From an uncultured Alphaproteobacteria bacterium (GTDB lineage: Bacteria; Pseudomonadota; Alphaproteobacteria; JALCBB01): a DNA stretch of 64,000 bases. The translations under genes and the position numbers were made by a program. Below the pieces are notes generated by a model. The model searched no databases, was not told the DNA's origin, and worked only from the letters and a program-made list of their open reading frames with translations. Every line of letters begins with the position of its first letter. Positions within the stretch are counted from its first letter, which is position 1. This document shows, in pieces, positions 1 through 8,429 of this stretch. The stretch lies in contig OY279575.1 of the NCBI GenBank assembly GCA_958267355.1, forward strand, positions 1,100,335-1,164,334, in the 5' to 3' direction.

Positions 1-542
1 TCCAGCACGATTGCGGTCTTGCCTGTTTGGCGGTCACCGACGATAAGCTCGCGTTGGCCGCGTCCGATGGGGATCAGCGCATCAATTGCCTTAATCCCCG
101 TAGACATCGGCTCGCTAACCGACTTACGCGGAATAATCCCCGGAGCTTTTACATCAACCTGCCGCTCTTCATCCGACTCAATCGGACCCTTACCATCAAT
201 CGGCTGACCCAGCCCGTTGACAATCCGCCCGAGCAAGCCCTTGCCCACAGGCACCGACACAATCTTACCCGTGCGCTTAACCGTATCACCTTCACGGACT
301 TCACGGTCATCACCAAAGATAACCACTCCGACATTATCGGCTTCTAAGTTCAGTGCCATACCCGACAAGCCATTCGGCAGGTCAACCAACTCACCCGCCT
401 GGACATTGTCTAGCCCCCAGACGCGAGCGACTCCGTCTCCGACGGATAGCACCTGCCCGACTTCGGCAAGTTCAGCGCGACTGTCAAATTGTTCCAGCTG
501 TTGTTTCAAAACCGATGATATCTCGGCAGGACGCGGTTCCAT
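1..542 (-). CDS. atpA: F1F0 ATP synthase subunit alpha, N-terminal part (cut by window edge)
   Basis: This is the non-catalytic nucleotide-binding alpha subunit of F1, which alternates with beta in the cytoplasmic head of ATP synthase. Reading the minus strand from the ATG at 542 gives an alpha-type N-terminus ([13 protein letters not shown]). A beta-barrel domain follows, then the P-loop region [13 protein letters not shown], whose last residues reach base 1. About 180 residues are present of a usual length near 510, so the C-terminal two thirds lie outside the window. It follows atpH in the same direction, the alphaproteobacterial order atpH-atpA-atpG-atpD-atpC. The gap to atpH is filled by short repeats with no obvious promoter, so cotranscription is likely. 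The identification is certain. Confidence 0.97.
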   Translation of the reverse strand, partial: MEPRPAEISSVLKQQLEQFDSRAELAEVGQVLSVGDGVARVWGLDNVQAGELVDLPNGLSGMALNLEADNVGVVIFGDDREVREGDTVKRTGKIVSVPVGKGLLGRIVNGLGQPIDGKGPIESDEERQVDVKAPGIIPRKSVSEPMSTGIKAIDALIPIGRGQRELIVGDRQTGKTAIVL

Positions 543-551
543 GAGCTTTTC

Positions 552-627
552 CGTTCAGTTGGGTTTCAGTTGAGTTTTAGTTTGGTTTAGTGCGATTTCA
601 GTTTGGGTTTAGTTCGGGTTCAGTTTA
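552..627. repeat. Degenerate tandem repeat between atpH and atpA, first array
   Basis: About seven degenerate copies of a 10-12 base unit resembling TTCAGTTTGGGT lie just upstream of the atpA start codon. The array leaves little room for a normal leader. It is one of many private intergenic arrays in this window. Confidence 0.7.
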
Positions 628-649
628 ACAGCAAGACAATTTCGCCTAT

Positions 650-713
650 AGTCTTCCGTTGTGAGTCTTCCGTTGTTGCATTCCGCTGTTCGTTGTTGCA
701 TTCCGTTGGCAAA
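650..713. repeat. Degenerate tandem repeat between atpH and atpA, second array
   Basis: Two copies of GAGTCTTCCGTTGT-like sequence are followed by two of TGTTGCATTCCGTTG-like sequence. Its unit differs from the 552-627 array beside it, so the two arose separately. Confidence 0.6.
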
Positions 714-747
714 AGTCGCGACAAAGAAAACACCACGCCAAACACCA

Positions 748-1335
748 TCAACCAGAAACCGCCAAAGCAAGATGCAACCGCTTGAGTCGTCCCTGCAACG
801 AACCGTCAAACATACGACTGCCAACATGCACGACAAATCCAGCCAGCAGATTCGGATCTTCCACAACATTAATACGCGGTTTGCGTCCGACAGCACGAGT
901 CAGAATCTCAGCCAGCCGATCACGCTGCGCATCAGACAAAGGAGTCGCCGAAATTACATCGGCAGTGATTTCTCCACGGCGACGGGCTAGCTCAGCCAGC
1001 GTCTCGCGAACCACCGCAACAATCACATCCGCCCGCCGATTACGCACCAAAAGCAAAGCTAACCGCTCCACGGACTGGCAAAACTGATTGTCTTTCAAAA
1101 AAGTCTGCATTACTTGCTCCTGCCCCGCCCGCGAAACCAACGGAGAGCCCAGCATCGCCACAAGCTGCGGCTGACTTTTCAGCGTCTCCATCAGGCGGGT
1201 CAGGTCAGCTTCCAGCGGCTCTGAGCCATCAGCATAGCCCAGCAAAGCAGCCGTATAACGCGCCGCCAGCCCACTCGGAGCCGAGGCAACAGAGCCAACA
1301 GACAGGTCAGGCATAGCCGCATTCATACAGAACAA
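748..1335 (-). CDS. atpH: F1F0 ATP synthase subunit delta
   Basis: Subunit delta (OSCP type) joins the F1 alpha/beta head to the peripheral b stalk of ATP synthase on the cytoplasmic face of the membrane. The 195-residue product has the all-helical N-terminal domain (SGLAARYTAALLGYA) and the typical C-terminal stretch (VEDPNLLAGFVVHVGSRMFDGSLQGRLKRL) of the family. Length matches the usual 180-190. The longest frame begins with TTG at 1335, preceded by a GGGGTGG-like Shine-Dalgarno; an ATG at 1326 is an equally good start. It lies upstream of atpA in the same direction, as in other alphaproteobacteria, where the F0 genes are encoded elsewhere. Confidence 0.95.
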   Translation of the reverse strand: MFCMNAAMPDLSVGSVASAPSGLAARYTAALLGYADGSEPLEADLTRLMETLKSQPQLVAMLGSPLVSRAGQEQVMQTFLKDNQFCQSVERLALLLVRNRRADVIVAVVRETLAELARRRGEITADVISATPLSDAQRDRLAEILTRAVGRKPRINVVEDPNLLAGFVVHVGSRMFDGSLQGRLKRLHLALAVSG

Positions 1336-1433
1336 AATCTACCACCCCTGTGCTTGTCCGTCAAAATCGGGCTTAGAATTGCGCCATTTTTGGGCGGGTA
1401 TTTACGCAGGGTCAGGGAGGTGAATTTATCCGC

Positions 1434-2213
1434 TCAATTTGGGCGGGGCCAATTGCGCTTGGCGTTGGGGCGGATTCCCCACTTGGTTCCATCTACATCG
1501 CTGAAGACAGCTGCATCTACAATGCACGGAAATTCATTACACGCTTCGCAAAGGTTTTGAATTTGGTCAAGGATAAATTCATATCCCAATGGGATTGATA
1601 AATTGATATAGCTAAACTCTTTAGGGCAAGTGGTCTCAGAGCAAAGCCACTTAATGATACGGCTATCTATGGGAATTTCAAAACGGGTAAGACCGAGATA
1701 TTGCAAAATATTCCGTGCTTGTTTAGGCCCGATACCTGAAAGAAGAAGTCTTAGATAGTCGCAAATTTCCCGCTCTACTTCTTTGCTTTGTAGAGTTGTA
1801 AGGCGATTGACTTGATTTAGCAGTTCTTGCCACTTCCCCCCTTCAGTCAGGTTATGAAAATTCTTTGCAGACTCTATACCAATCGCATCAGGAAAACGAT
1901 TGGCTCTATGCTCTCTGAGTGTTTGCGTTACAAACTTCTTTATATCCTTTTGTTGCGAAACAGCTCTATATGACAACGGATAAGGCTTCTTGTGGTTAAA
2001 ATTATACGCCAAACTTCCAGGGCTGTATTTTTGCTGTGTCGTGAGACGCATTGCAATCATACCTTGCCAAAATTGTTCTTTTGTAATTTTCTTCCTGTGT
2101 GTAGCAAGGTTATTGTCTACACGCTCCCAAATCATTTCATTGCTTGCATGTTTGTCTAGCAGAGCATTGACGCAATTTATATCGCGTTTTTTGATTCGCC
2201 ATACAAAAGACAT
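1434..2213 (-). CDS. Helix-hairpin-helix DNA glycosylase-like protein
   Basis: The 259-residue protein carries an HhH-GPD signature near residues 157-190. The hairpin LLLSGIGPKQARNILQYLG contains the Lys (about 164) used by bifunctional glycosylases such as Ogg and endonuclease III. It is followed by PIDSRIIKWL with the catalytic-type Asp (about 183). This suggests base-excision repair of damaged DNA; the substrate cannot be read. Cysteines cluster C-terminally (about 191, 196, 222, 225, 230), but their spacing does not match the endonuclease III iron-sulfur loop. The ATG has a strong AAAGGGGGT Shine-Dalgarno. Codon use is more AT-rich than in atpH or priA, so it may be a later insertion between them. 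The fold call is good; the exact family is uncertain. Confidence 0.72.
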   Translation of the reverse strand: MSFVWRIKKRDINCVNALLDKHASNEMIWERVDNNLATHRKKITKEQFWQGMIAMRLTTQQKYSPGSLAYNFNHKKPYPLSYRAVSQQKDIKKFVTQTLREHRANRFPDAIGIESAKNFHNLTEGGKWQELLNQVNRLTTLQSKEVEREICDYLRLLLSGIGPKQARNILQYLGLTRFEIPIDSRIIKWLCSETTCPKEFSYINLSIPLGYEFILDQIQNLCEACNEFPCIVDAAVFSDVDGTKWGIRPNAKRNWPRPN

Positions 2214-2252
2214 ACTGACCCCCTTTAAGATTTATTTGTGCTGGCTATGATT

Positions 2253-4931
2253 TCACAGGAAGGAGTGGGGGTCAATGTCTATGGCACGGCGGACTGAGCT
2301 GGGGGGAGTAGCTCGGGCAAGCCAGTGCCGCATATAGTCTTGCAAACGCACACCGCTTTGGGCACGCACCAGAAAGCGACAGCGATGACGGCGACGCAAA
2401 ACCGCAATCGGAGCAGGAGCAGGACCCAAAACTTGCACTCCAGCCTGTTGTGGAGCCGCATCGCGCAAACGCACCGCGTATTCTTCAAGAATGCTGAGAT
2501 TAGGCGAAGACAAAATCACCGCCGCAAGTCGTCCGAATGGAGGCATAGCTGCAGCCTGTCGCGCATCACGCTCACGCCGCAGGAAGGCTTCACTATCGCC
2601 CGATAGCAGGGCTTCCATTACGGGGTGTTCGGGCAGGCGGGTCTGCACCAGTACGCGCCCTGCTCTGCCGTTGGCGAGTCCGCCGGCGCGTCCTGCGACT
2701 TGGTGTAGAACCTGCCACGAGCGTTCAAGGGCGCGTAGGTCTCCGCCTTGGAGGCCAAGGTCAGCGTCTATGATGCCGACTAGGTTGAGGCCAGCGAAGT
2801 GGTGTCCCTTGCCGATGATCTGGGTGCCGATAAGAATATCCAGCCGCTTGCTAGACAGACGCGAGAAAACTTCAGCCACGCTACCTTCGGTGCCGTCGCT
2901 GAACTCCACGCGGTCGCTGGACGCCACCGCCACCCGCGCCCGCGGAAAACGATAACGCACTTCTTCGGCAACTCGTTCTACTCCAGGACCGCAAGCCCGC
3001 CACGGACCCAAAAGCGGAGCCGACTCGCTTTCTGTATCCGTGCTGTTGGTAGGCTTCTTGTCTTTCGGATGCGAGACTCCATCAAAGCCGCACGCCGCAC
3101 AGGTGGAGGGCAATTTTTCTGTGCGTCCGCAGTGGTGACAGTGCAGGCGGAGCTTCGGCTCGTGCAACACCAGCCAAGCCGTACAGTCACGGCACTGCAA
3201 GCGCAAGCCACAACTGCCACAGAGCATCAAGGGAGCATATCCACGGCGATTGAGAAACAGTAAAGATTGCGCTCCCGCCTGCAAAGTTTCTTCTAGTGCT
3301 TCCACCAGTGGCGGAGATAACCACGCAGGCTTGCGGCGGCGACTCGGCTTTTTCTTACGGGCTTCTGGCTTTTTGTTTTCTGTGGCTTCTGCTTGCGTGT
3401 TTTCTGTGGCTTTATCTTCTGTGGCTTCTGCTTGCGTGTTTTCTGCCTGCTTATCCGTATGCGCTTTTGAGTGCTCGCCAGTCTTGTCATCTGCTTCTTT
3501 ACCGCCGCTTGTTTTTCTACTGCTATCTATTGCTTTATTGCTCTCTGCCCCTTTGTCCGTATCCGCCACAGAAAAGACAGGCGGAAATTTACGCAGATCC
3601 ACCGCTTCCACTTCAGGCAAAGAAGCCCCGCGTAAAACGCCATGGCGTTCAGGCAGACGCAGACGCTGGTACCTTCCGCGTTCGGCGTTAACCAGACTCT
3701 CCAACGAAGGAGTCGCCGACACCAAAACCACCGCCACCTGCTCGTGTAAGCCACGCGCAACAGCAAGGTCACGAGCGTGATACAGGATTCCATCTTCTTG
3801 CTTGAAGGCGGTGTCGTGTTCTTCGTCCACGATGATTGTCGCAAGGCGGGGCAGGGGCAGAAACAAAGCCGAACGCGCACCCACAATCAATGGAGCCACT
3901 CCACTGGCGGCGGCATGCCAGGTCTCGCGACGCACAGCAGGAGTCAGAGACGAATGCCAAACCAAAGGCGCAAAACCAAGCCGCTGATTTAGCCTTCTTT
4001 GCCAATCGTCCGATAGCGAAATCTCAGGCAGGAGCACAAGCACTTGTCCGCCTGCCTTAAGTGCTTCGCGCAGAGCCGATAAATAGACTTCGCTTTTGCC
4101 AGCACCTGTGACTCCTTCTAGTAGGGTTACTGAAAACTTGCGGTCTTGGATCTTGTCCTGCAGGGTGGCTACGGCTTGGGCTTGCGGCTGGCTCAGCTCA
4201 AGCGGCGGAGTTCTGCCAAGGGCTGCCACCACATCAGGGATTTCAATCGTCTTGCGCCTTTGCTTCGACTCGGACTTCTTGCCCTTTCTGCCTTTTGTGG
4301 CTTTTGTGGCTTCTTTGCGCCCTGTGGCTTCTGTACTGCCTTCTGTGGCTTCTGCCCCCCCTGTGCTGGCTTCTTTGCCTCCTGTGGCTTCTGTACTGCC
4401 TTCTGTGGCTTCTGTGGCTTCTGTGCCCCCTGTGTCCCCTATGCCCCCTGTACTAGCTTCTGCTTGCCCCTGAGCGGGAATTTTCAAGGCTTCCGCCACC
4501 CGAGCCGTAGCCGCAAGCAAAGAGCCAACAGGAATCAGCGTATACAGTGCGCTCCACAGCAGAAAGTCGCGCATGGGCTTATCCAGTAGGGGAGCTGGAA
4601 AAACCGCTTCCAAAGGAGCCATAACAACAGGCTTGGCGGGTTTCCTGTTCGGCTTGGCTTTTGCTCCCTGTCCTGCCCCCTGCCCTACGCCCTGCCCTAC
4701 CCCCTGCCTATTCGCTCCCTGCTGGCTGTAGGGAGCCGCTAGGGGCGTATCCCACACCACCCCTATAGATTTGCGTCCTGCCGCCTTGGCAGCCACCCAG
4801 GAGCCAGCTGGCGGTATTTCCCACCCCGTAGGCACGGCATAGGGATAGGTGCGCTCCACGGGCAAGGAGAGCAGCACATTGACGATTCGTCCGCTTTCTT
4901 CTGCGGACTTGGCGGGGCTTGTTTCTTCCAC
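2253..4931 (-). CDS. priA: Primosomal protein N' (replication restart helicase PriA)
   Basis: PriA recognises stalled or collapsed forks and reloads the replisome. The 892-residue product has Walker A EGVTGAGKS (about 272-280), Walker B VDEEH (368-372) and the eight-cysteine zinc region. The zinc ligands are Cys 571, 574, 580, 583, 598, 601, 611 and 614, inserted in the helicase core. It is about 150 residues longer than usual. The extra length is two low-complexity insertions: a Thr/Glu/Gly/Ala repeat at about 155-225 and a charged Lys/Glu/Thr/Ala repeat at about 455-535. Both come from tandem repeats in the DNA and lie outside the catalytic motifs. Its place next to fsa and xerC is typical of alphaproteobacteria. 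Confidence 0.96.
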   Translation of the reverse strand: MEETSPAKSAEESGRIVNVLLSLPVERTYPYAVPTGWEIPPAGSWVAAKAAGRKSIGVVWDTPLAAPYSQQGANRQGVGQGVGQGAGQGAKAKPNRKPAKPVVMAPLEAVFPAPLLDKPMRDFLLWSALYTLIPVGSLLAATARVAEALKIPAQGQAEASTGGIGDTGGTEATEATEGSTEATGGKEASTGGAEATEGSTEATGRKEATKATKGRKGKKSESKQRRKTIEIPDVVAALGRTPPLELSQPQAQAVATLQDKIQDRKFSVTLLEGVTGAGKSEVYLSALREALKAGGQVLVLLPEISLSDDWQRRLNQRLGFAPLVWHSSLTPAVRRETWHAAASGVAPLIVGARSALFLPLPRLATIIVDEEHDTAFKQEDGILYHARDLAVARGLHEQVAVVLVSATPSLESLVNAERGRYQRLRLPERHGVLRGASLPEVEAVDLRKFPPVFSVADTDKGAESNKAIDSSRKTSGGKEADDKTGEHSKAHTDKQAENTQAEATEDKATENTQAEATENKKPEARKKKPSRRRKPAWLSPPLVEALEETLQAGAQSLLFLNRRGYAPLMLCGSCGLRLQCRDCTAWLVLHEPKLRLHCHHCGRTEKLPSTCAACGFDGVSHPKDKKPTNSTDTESESAPLLGPWRACGPGVERVAEEVRYRFPRARVAVASSDRVEFSDGTEGSVAEVFSRLSSKRLDILIGTQIIGKGHHFAGLNLVGIIDADLGLQGGDLRALERSWQVLHQVAGRAGGLANGRAGRVLVQTRLPEHPVMEALLSGDSEAFLRRERDARQAAAMPPFGRLAAVILSSPNLSILEEYAVRLRDAAPQQAGVQVLGPAPAPIAVLRRRHRCRFLVRAQSGVRLQDYMRHWLARATPPSSVRRAIDIDPHSFL

Positions 4932-5033
4932 AGGCTACTGCGCTGATTCGGAGTGATTCTACGGTGGTTTTGGCGTTCAGGGTTTATACTAGCCCTAGCG
5001 AGTGGCTCGCACCTGTTTTCTGGCTCTTTCTGC

Positions 5034-5115
5034 AAGGGATTATCCGTAAGGGATTACCTATAAGGAATCACCTATAAGGAATCACCTGTAAGGAATTACC
5101 CATTGAGGAATTAAG
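5034..5115 (+). repeat. 14-bp tandem array ending in the fsa ribosome binding site
   Basis: Five or six head-to-tail 14-base units of the form AAGGAATTACCTAT run directly into the fsa start at 5116. Each unit carries an AAGG or GAGG Shine-Dalgarno-like core. The last, partly altered unit supplies the working site GAGGAATTAAG just before ATG. The array therefore appears to have grown out of a ribosome binding site. Confidence 0.85.
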
Positions 5116-5769
5116 ATGAAATTTTTCCTAGACACGGCTAACACCGATGAAATTCGCGCACTTCTGCCAAGTGGCTTGGTGGATGGCATAACCACTAATC
5201 CTTCGCTCATCGCCAAGAGCGGACGCAAAATCGCCGAAGTCATCAAGGAAATCGCAAGCTTAGTCTCAGGCTCGGTTTCGGCTGAAGTCACGGCAACCGA
5301 GACGAAGGCAATGCTTGAAGAAGGCAAGTACCTAGCCAGCCTAGCCGACAACATCACGGTCAAGGTACCGCTCACCCCCGCAGGGATAGAAACCTGCCAC
5401 AGCTTGTCGCAGGCGGGAATTGGCGTGAATGTGACCTTGTGTTTTTCGGCGGCACAGGCTTTGTTGGCGGCGAAGGCGGGAGCGCAATTTATTTCTCCGT
5501 TTGTGGGGCGGCTGGATGATATCGGGCAAGACGGTATGGCTTTGGTCTCGGATATTGTTGAAATGTACGATGCACAAGGAATGGCGACTGAAGTTTTAGT
5601 AGCTTCGGTGCGCCATCCGATTCATGTCGTAGAAGCCGCCCGTATCGGAGCCGATGTTGCAACTCTGCCGCCGAAGGTTTTGCACCAACTTTATCGCCAT
5701 CCGCTGACCGACAAGGGGCTTGAAGCTTTCTTAGCCGATTGGCAGAAGACGGGGCAAAGCATTCTGTAA
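5116..5769 (+). CDS. fsa: Fructose-6-phosphate aldolase / small transaldolase
   Basis: This is a class I aldolase of the short transaldolase (TalC/FSA) group, acting in the non-oxidative pentose phosphate pathway or cleaving fructose 6-phosphate. The 217-residue chain starts [14 protein letters not shown] and has the DGITTNPSL motif. The Schiff-base Lys is in NITVKVPLT (residue 83), and RLDDIGQDG and the FISPFVGR phosphate region follow. Length is standard for the group. Transaldolase and FSA activities cannot be separated by eye, so talC is an equally valid name. It sits between priA and xerC. Both ends are bounded by 14-base tandem arrays, one carrying Shine-Dalgarno cores and one built from its own stop codon. 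Confidence 0.93.
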   Translation: MKFFLDTANTDEIRALLPSGLVDGITTNPSLIAKSGRKIAEVIKEIASLVSGSVSAEVTATETKAMLEEGKYLASLADNITVKVPLTPAGIETCHSLSQAGIGVNVTLCFSAAQALLAAKAGAQFISPFVGRLDDIGQDGMALVSDIVEMYDAQGMATEVLVASVRHPIHVVEAARIGADVATLPPKVLHQLYRHPLTDKGLEAFLADWQKTGQSIL

Positions 5770-5880
5770 GGTGCATTCTGTAAGACGCATTCTGTAAGAC
5801 GCATTCTGTAAGACGCATTCTGTAAGACGCATTCTGTAAGGCGCATTTTATAGACTGCATCTAACAGGTGCATTTTGGTG
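5759..5880. repeat. 14-bp tandem array seeded by the fsa stop codon
   Basis: Six near-identical units GCATTCTGTAAGAC are followed by three decayed ones. The first unit (5759-5772) contains the last codons and TAA stop of fsa; the later units repeat that gene end downstream. Confidence 0.9.
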
Positions 5881-5947
5881 ACTTGATGAACAGCAACAGG
5901 CGAGCGGCACACAGGCGGGCAGCACAAGGGCAAAAGACCAGCAACGC

Positions 5948-6030
5948 GCAAGCGACAACGCTGACACTAGACACAAGACACAAGACACTAGACTCGCTGA
6001 CACTAGACACAAGACTCGCTAACAACGCAC
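5948..6030. repeat. Degenerate tandem repeat upstream of xerC
   Basis: Copies of GACACTAGACACAAGAC and GACTCGCTAAC alternate immediately upstream of xerC. No promoter or strong Shine-Dalgarno is visible in it. Confidence 0.75.
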
Positions 6031-6040
6031 TGACAGCAAG

Positions 6041-7066
6041 ATGGCAAAGCCTTCCAAGAGCAAAAGCCAAGCGACAACAGGCAAGCCGAGCAAACGCGGC
6101 ACAGTTGCGACCACGGCAGGAATGGAAGGCACAGCAGCACACTTGCAAAACGACATTGCGGCTTGGCAAGCTGTTTTACGCAACGAGCAAAATCGTGCGG
6201 AACGCACTTTGGCTTCGTATCATCAAGACCTAGCTGACCTGCTTTTCTTCCTAGAACAACACCGCAACGCCGCCTTAACCCAAGCCGCTTTATCCGAAAT
6301 CACCTTGAGCGAATTTCGTGCGTGGCTTGCCCATCGCTCGGCTCGTGGCGTGTCTTCTGCGTCTAATGCGCGAGCGGTGGCGGGTGTGCGTTCGTTCTTC
6401 GGCTACCTAAGACGCGAACACGGAGTTGATAATCTGGCTTTGGCGCGTTTGCGTCCTGCGACACCGAAACGCGCCTTGCCACGTCCCTTGGCAAAGGATG
6501 AAGCCAAGATGCTGCTGGCGGCTCTTGATGAATTTTATGCTGGCAAGCCTGCGTGGTTGGCTCCGCGTGACCGTGCGGTTTTGCTACTGCTCTGGGGAGC
6601 AGGCTTACGCCTGGGCGAAGCCCTGTCGCTGACCGTGGCTGACCTACCGCCCCGCGATGCCACAGACGCAGCTCTACGGGTGCTGGGCAAGGGCGACAAG
6701 GAGCGAATTGTACCGCTCCTGCCGATACTGGTGGTGGCTTTGTATGCCTACTGTGATGCTTGTCCGCACCTAGCAGGAGCCACAGGCACTGCACCGCTAT
6801 TTCGTGGCACACGGGGTGGCGTGCTGGCTCCACGGATTGTGCAGATGACGATGCAGGATCTACGCCGCCGTTTGGGCTTGCCTGAAAGTGCTACTCCCCA
6901 CGCCTTGCGCCATTCGTTTGCAACCCACCTGCTCTCAGACGGAGCCGATCTACGAGCCATTCAAGAACTTCTAGGACACGCCAGCCTATCCACGACGCAA
7001 CGCTATACGGGCGTGGATTCAACACGGCTCGGACGAGCCTACAAGCAAGCCCATCCACGGGCGTAA
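6041..7066 (+). CDS. xerC: Site-specific tyrosine recombinase XerC
   Basis: With XerD, XerC resolves chromosome dimers at dif near division. The 341-residue protein has an N-terminal SAM-like core-binding domain (about 35-125). All catalytic residues are present: Arg190 in GAGLRLGEAL, Lys217 in LGKGDKER, His287 and Arg290 in HALRHSFATHL, His313 in LGHASLSTTQ, and the nucleophile Tyr322 in RYTGVD. The first about 27 residues (Ser/Lys/Thr-rich) are extra, and the Met at residue 28 (6122) is a possible alternative start. The family also includes phage integrases, but the position beside priA and fsa fits the chromosomal XerC. It is not part of the phage cluster further right. Confidence 0.92.
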   Translation: MAKPSKSKSQATTGKPSKRGTVATTAGMEGTAAHLQNDIAAWQAVLRNEQNRAERTLASYHQDLADLLFFLEQHRNAALTQAALSEITLSEFRAWLAHRSARGVSSASNARAVAGVRSFFGYLRREHGVDNLALARLRPATPKRALPRPLAKDEAKMLLAALDEFYAGKPAWLAPRDRAVLLLLWGAGLRLGEALSLTVADLPPRDATDAALRVLGKGDKERIVPLLPILVVALYAYCDACPHLAGATGTAPLFRGTRGGVLAPRIVQMTMQDLRRRLGLPESATPHALRHSFATHLLSDGADLRAIQELLGHASLSTTQRYTGVDSTRLGRAYKQAHPRA

Positions 7067-7460
7067 GTGCCATTAGGCTTGGGGTATATACGGGGCTTTC
7101 GTGTGGGGCTTTATCACGGAGCTTTAGTACAGGGCTTTCGTGTGTGGCTTGGCACAAGGCAAAGTATCTACGGAACAAAACAATACCTACGGAGCAAAAA
7201 GTGCAAAAAAAGATCCTTGCGTTCGGGCTATCTTGCTCAGAGACACTTAGGATTCAACATGAGTGCGGCGCAACTCAACTGATTTCGCTTGGTATCCCCA
7301 AAAGCCCGAACGCAAGGAAACTAATCCGAAACAACTTGCGTCTGGTGTTCTGGCTTTGCGTTGTTCGGTGTTCTTTGGATTTTCTATGCCTCGCTTGTTG
7401 GTCTTGTGCGTGTGTTGGTCTTGTGCGTGCCATCGTGTGCCGTGTCTTCCAGCCAAGCCC
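7067..7460. other. Gene-free gap with tandem repeats and a long inverted repeat
   Basis: From about 7078 to 7150 there are degenerate copies of ACGGGGCTTTCGTGT-like sequence. A perfect 16-base inverted repeat (7214-7229 and 7303-7318, TCCTTGCGTTCGGGCT and its complement) encloses about 73 bases. A smaller hairpin near 7261-7276 lies inside it. No reading frame here resembles a gene. The inverted repeat may be a structured RNA or a bidirectional transcription stop between the convergent xerC and the minus-strand gene at 7461. Confidence 0.6.
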
Positions 7461-8096
7461 TTAGTTATTGAGCCGTGTGGTTTGCCGCACACGGATTTCG
7501 CGTGAATGCTGATCAGCTTTGGTCAGGAAGATAATTCTATCGCCGCTATAACGAAGCAGCTTGTTTTCCTGCAACTCGTCTAGGAACATACGGGTAATGC
7601 TTCCGTCTTTGTCGTGGGTTTCAGTGGAGCCAATGAAAGCCAAAACAAAAGAACGCATTTCTTCGTCCAGCAAGATCGGATACTGCAGAGAAGAAATCCG
7701 CAAGACACAGAGATTAATAAACCGTTGCGCACGATTGGCATAAGACTGCATCGGGTCAAACTTAGAAACACTTTCCAAAACTGTCTTATCAATCGCCTTA
7801 TTACTAACCCGCATATTGCGTTCCACGATTTCACTGGTGATACCCAAAGCAAAATGCCTGCCGATGGGGTCAGAGCGGCGGGGCAGATCCCACTTGCGCA
7901 AAACTTCTACGCTTTCGCTGTTGAGCCAAACCACTCCACCTGCCCGCGGAGACCAATAAGAAGCTCCGCCTTTTTCTACAGACTCGTGGTTATCATCACG
8001 CCACAGAGCTTCCGTATCCCAGATGATGCAGGGACGGCCATTGCGAAAGCCCGCTTCCTTGGCTTGCGATTTTGAGAAGATGAAATCTACGTCCAT
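7461..8096 (-). CDS. Unknown protein at the end of the methyltransferase block
   Basis: This 211-residue protein matches no family I recognise. It is soluble and mixed alpha/beta in appearance, with no signal peptide or membrane segment. It opens MDVDFIFSKSQAKEAGF and has Trp-rich segments (WDTEALWRDD, SYWSPRAGGVVWLN). A helical C-terminal half (about 115-190) resembles a small binding domain. It is the last of four minus-strand genes after the NYN, DNA methyltransferase and deoxyribosyltransferase/TIR-like genes. A 330-base AT-rich gap separates it from them, so it may have its own promoter. A role with that block is inferred only from position. Confidence 0.6.
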   Translation of the reverse strand: MDVDFIFSKSQAKEAGFRNGRPCIIWDTEALWRDDNHESVEKGGASYWSPRAGGVVWLNSESVEVLRKWDLPRRSDPIGRHFALGITSEIVERNMRVSNKAIDKTVLESVSKFDPMQSYANRAQRFINLCVLRISSLQYPILLDEEMRSFVLAFIGSTETHDKDGSITRMFLDELQENKLLRYSGDRIIFLTKADQHSREIRVRQTTRLNN

Positions 8097-8429
8097 GGCT
8101 TTACCTTCGTGAGTCCTACCTTTGTGGGTCTTACCTTCGTGAGCTTGATCTTTACCAACTCCTTATAGCACTGAACGGACGGGCTTTTAGAAAGGAAACT
8201 TTTTGCCTGCCTTATTTATGGCACTATTAGAGTCGGATTACAACAAAAATACCGCATTTTAATAGATTTTTTGTAGCTATAAAATTCACGCTATTTACCT
8301 GATTTTGCTTATTAAACAAAGAAAATTTGCTTTTAGAAATCATCTAGTTTCTAAAAATAATTTGAGAATACGCCTAAATCAACAGGAAAAATTGAGTCTT
8401 ACGCTTCTAATTGTGAATATTTTGCGTAA
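8097..8429. other. AT-rich gap with a perfect palindrome
   Basis: Next to the gene at 8096 are degenerate repeats of ACCTTCGTGAGTC-like sequence (8103-8148). The rest is markedly AT-rich. A perfect inverted repeat, TTTTAGAAA at 8331-8339 and TTTCTAAAA at 8348-8356, is separated by 8 bases. It has no T-run on either side, so an operator is more likely than a terminator. This is the probable promoter region for the minus-strand gene 7461-8096. Confidence 0.5.

Noticed and set aside
3250-3780. Plus-strand reading frames opposite the priA repeat regions
   Set aside because: They are antisense shadows in low-complexity DNA; the minus strand encodes PriA with all motifs.
6041-7066. Phage integrase belonging to the phage cluster
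   Set aside because: The gene sits 7.6 kb away beside priA and fsa in the usual chromosomal XerC context.
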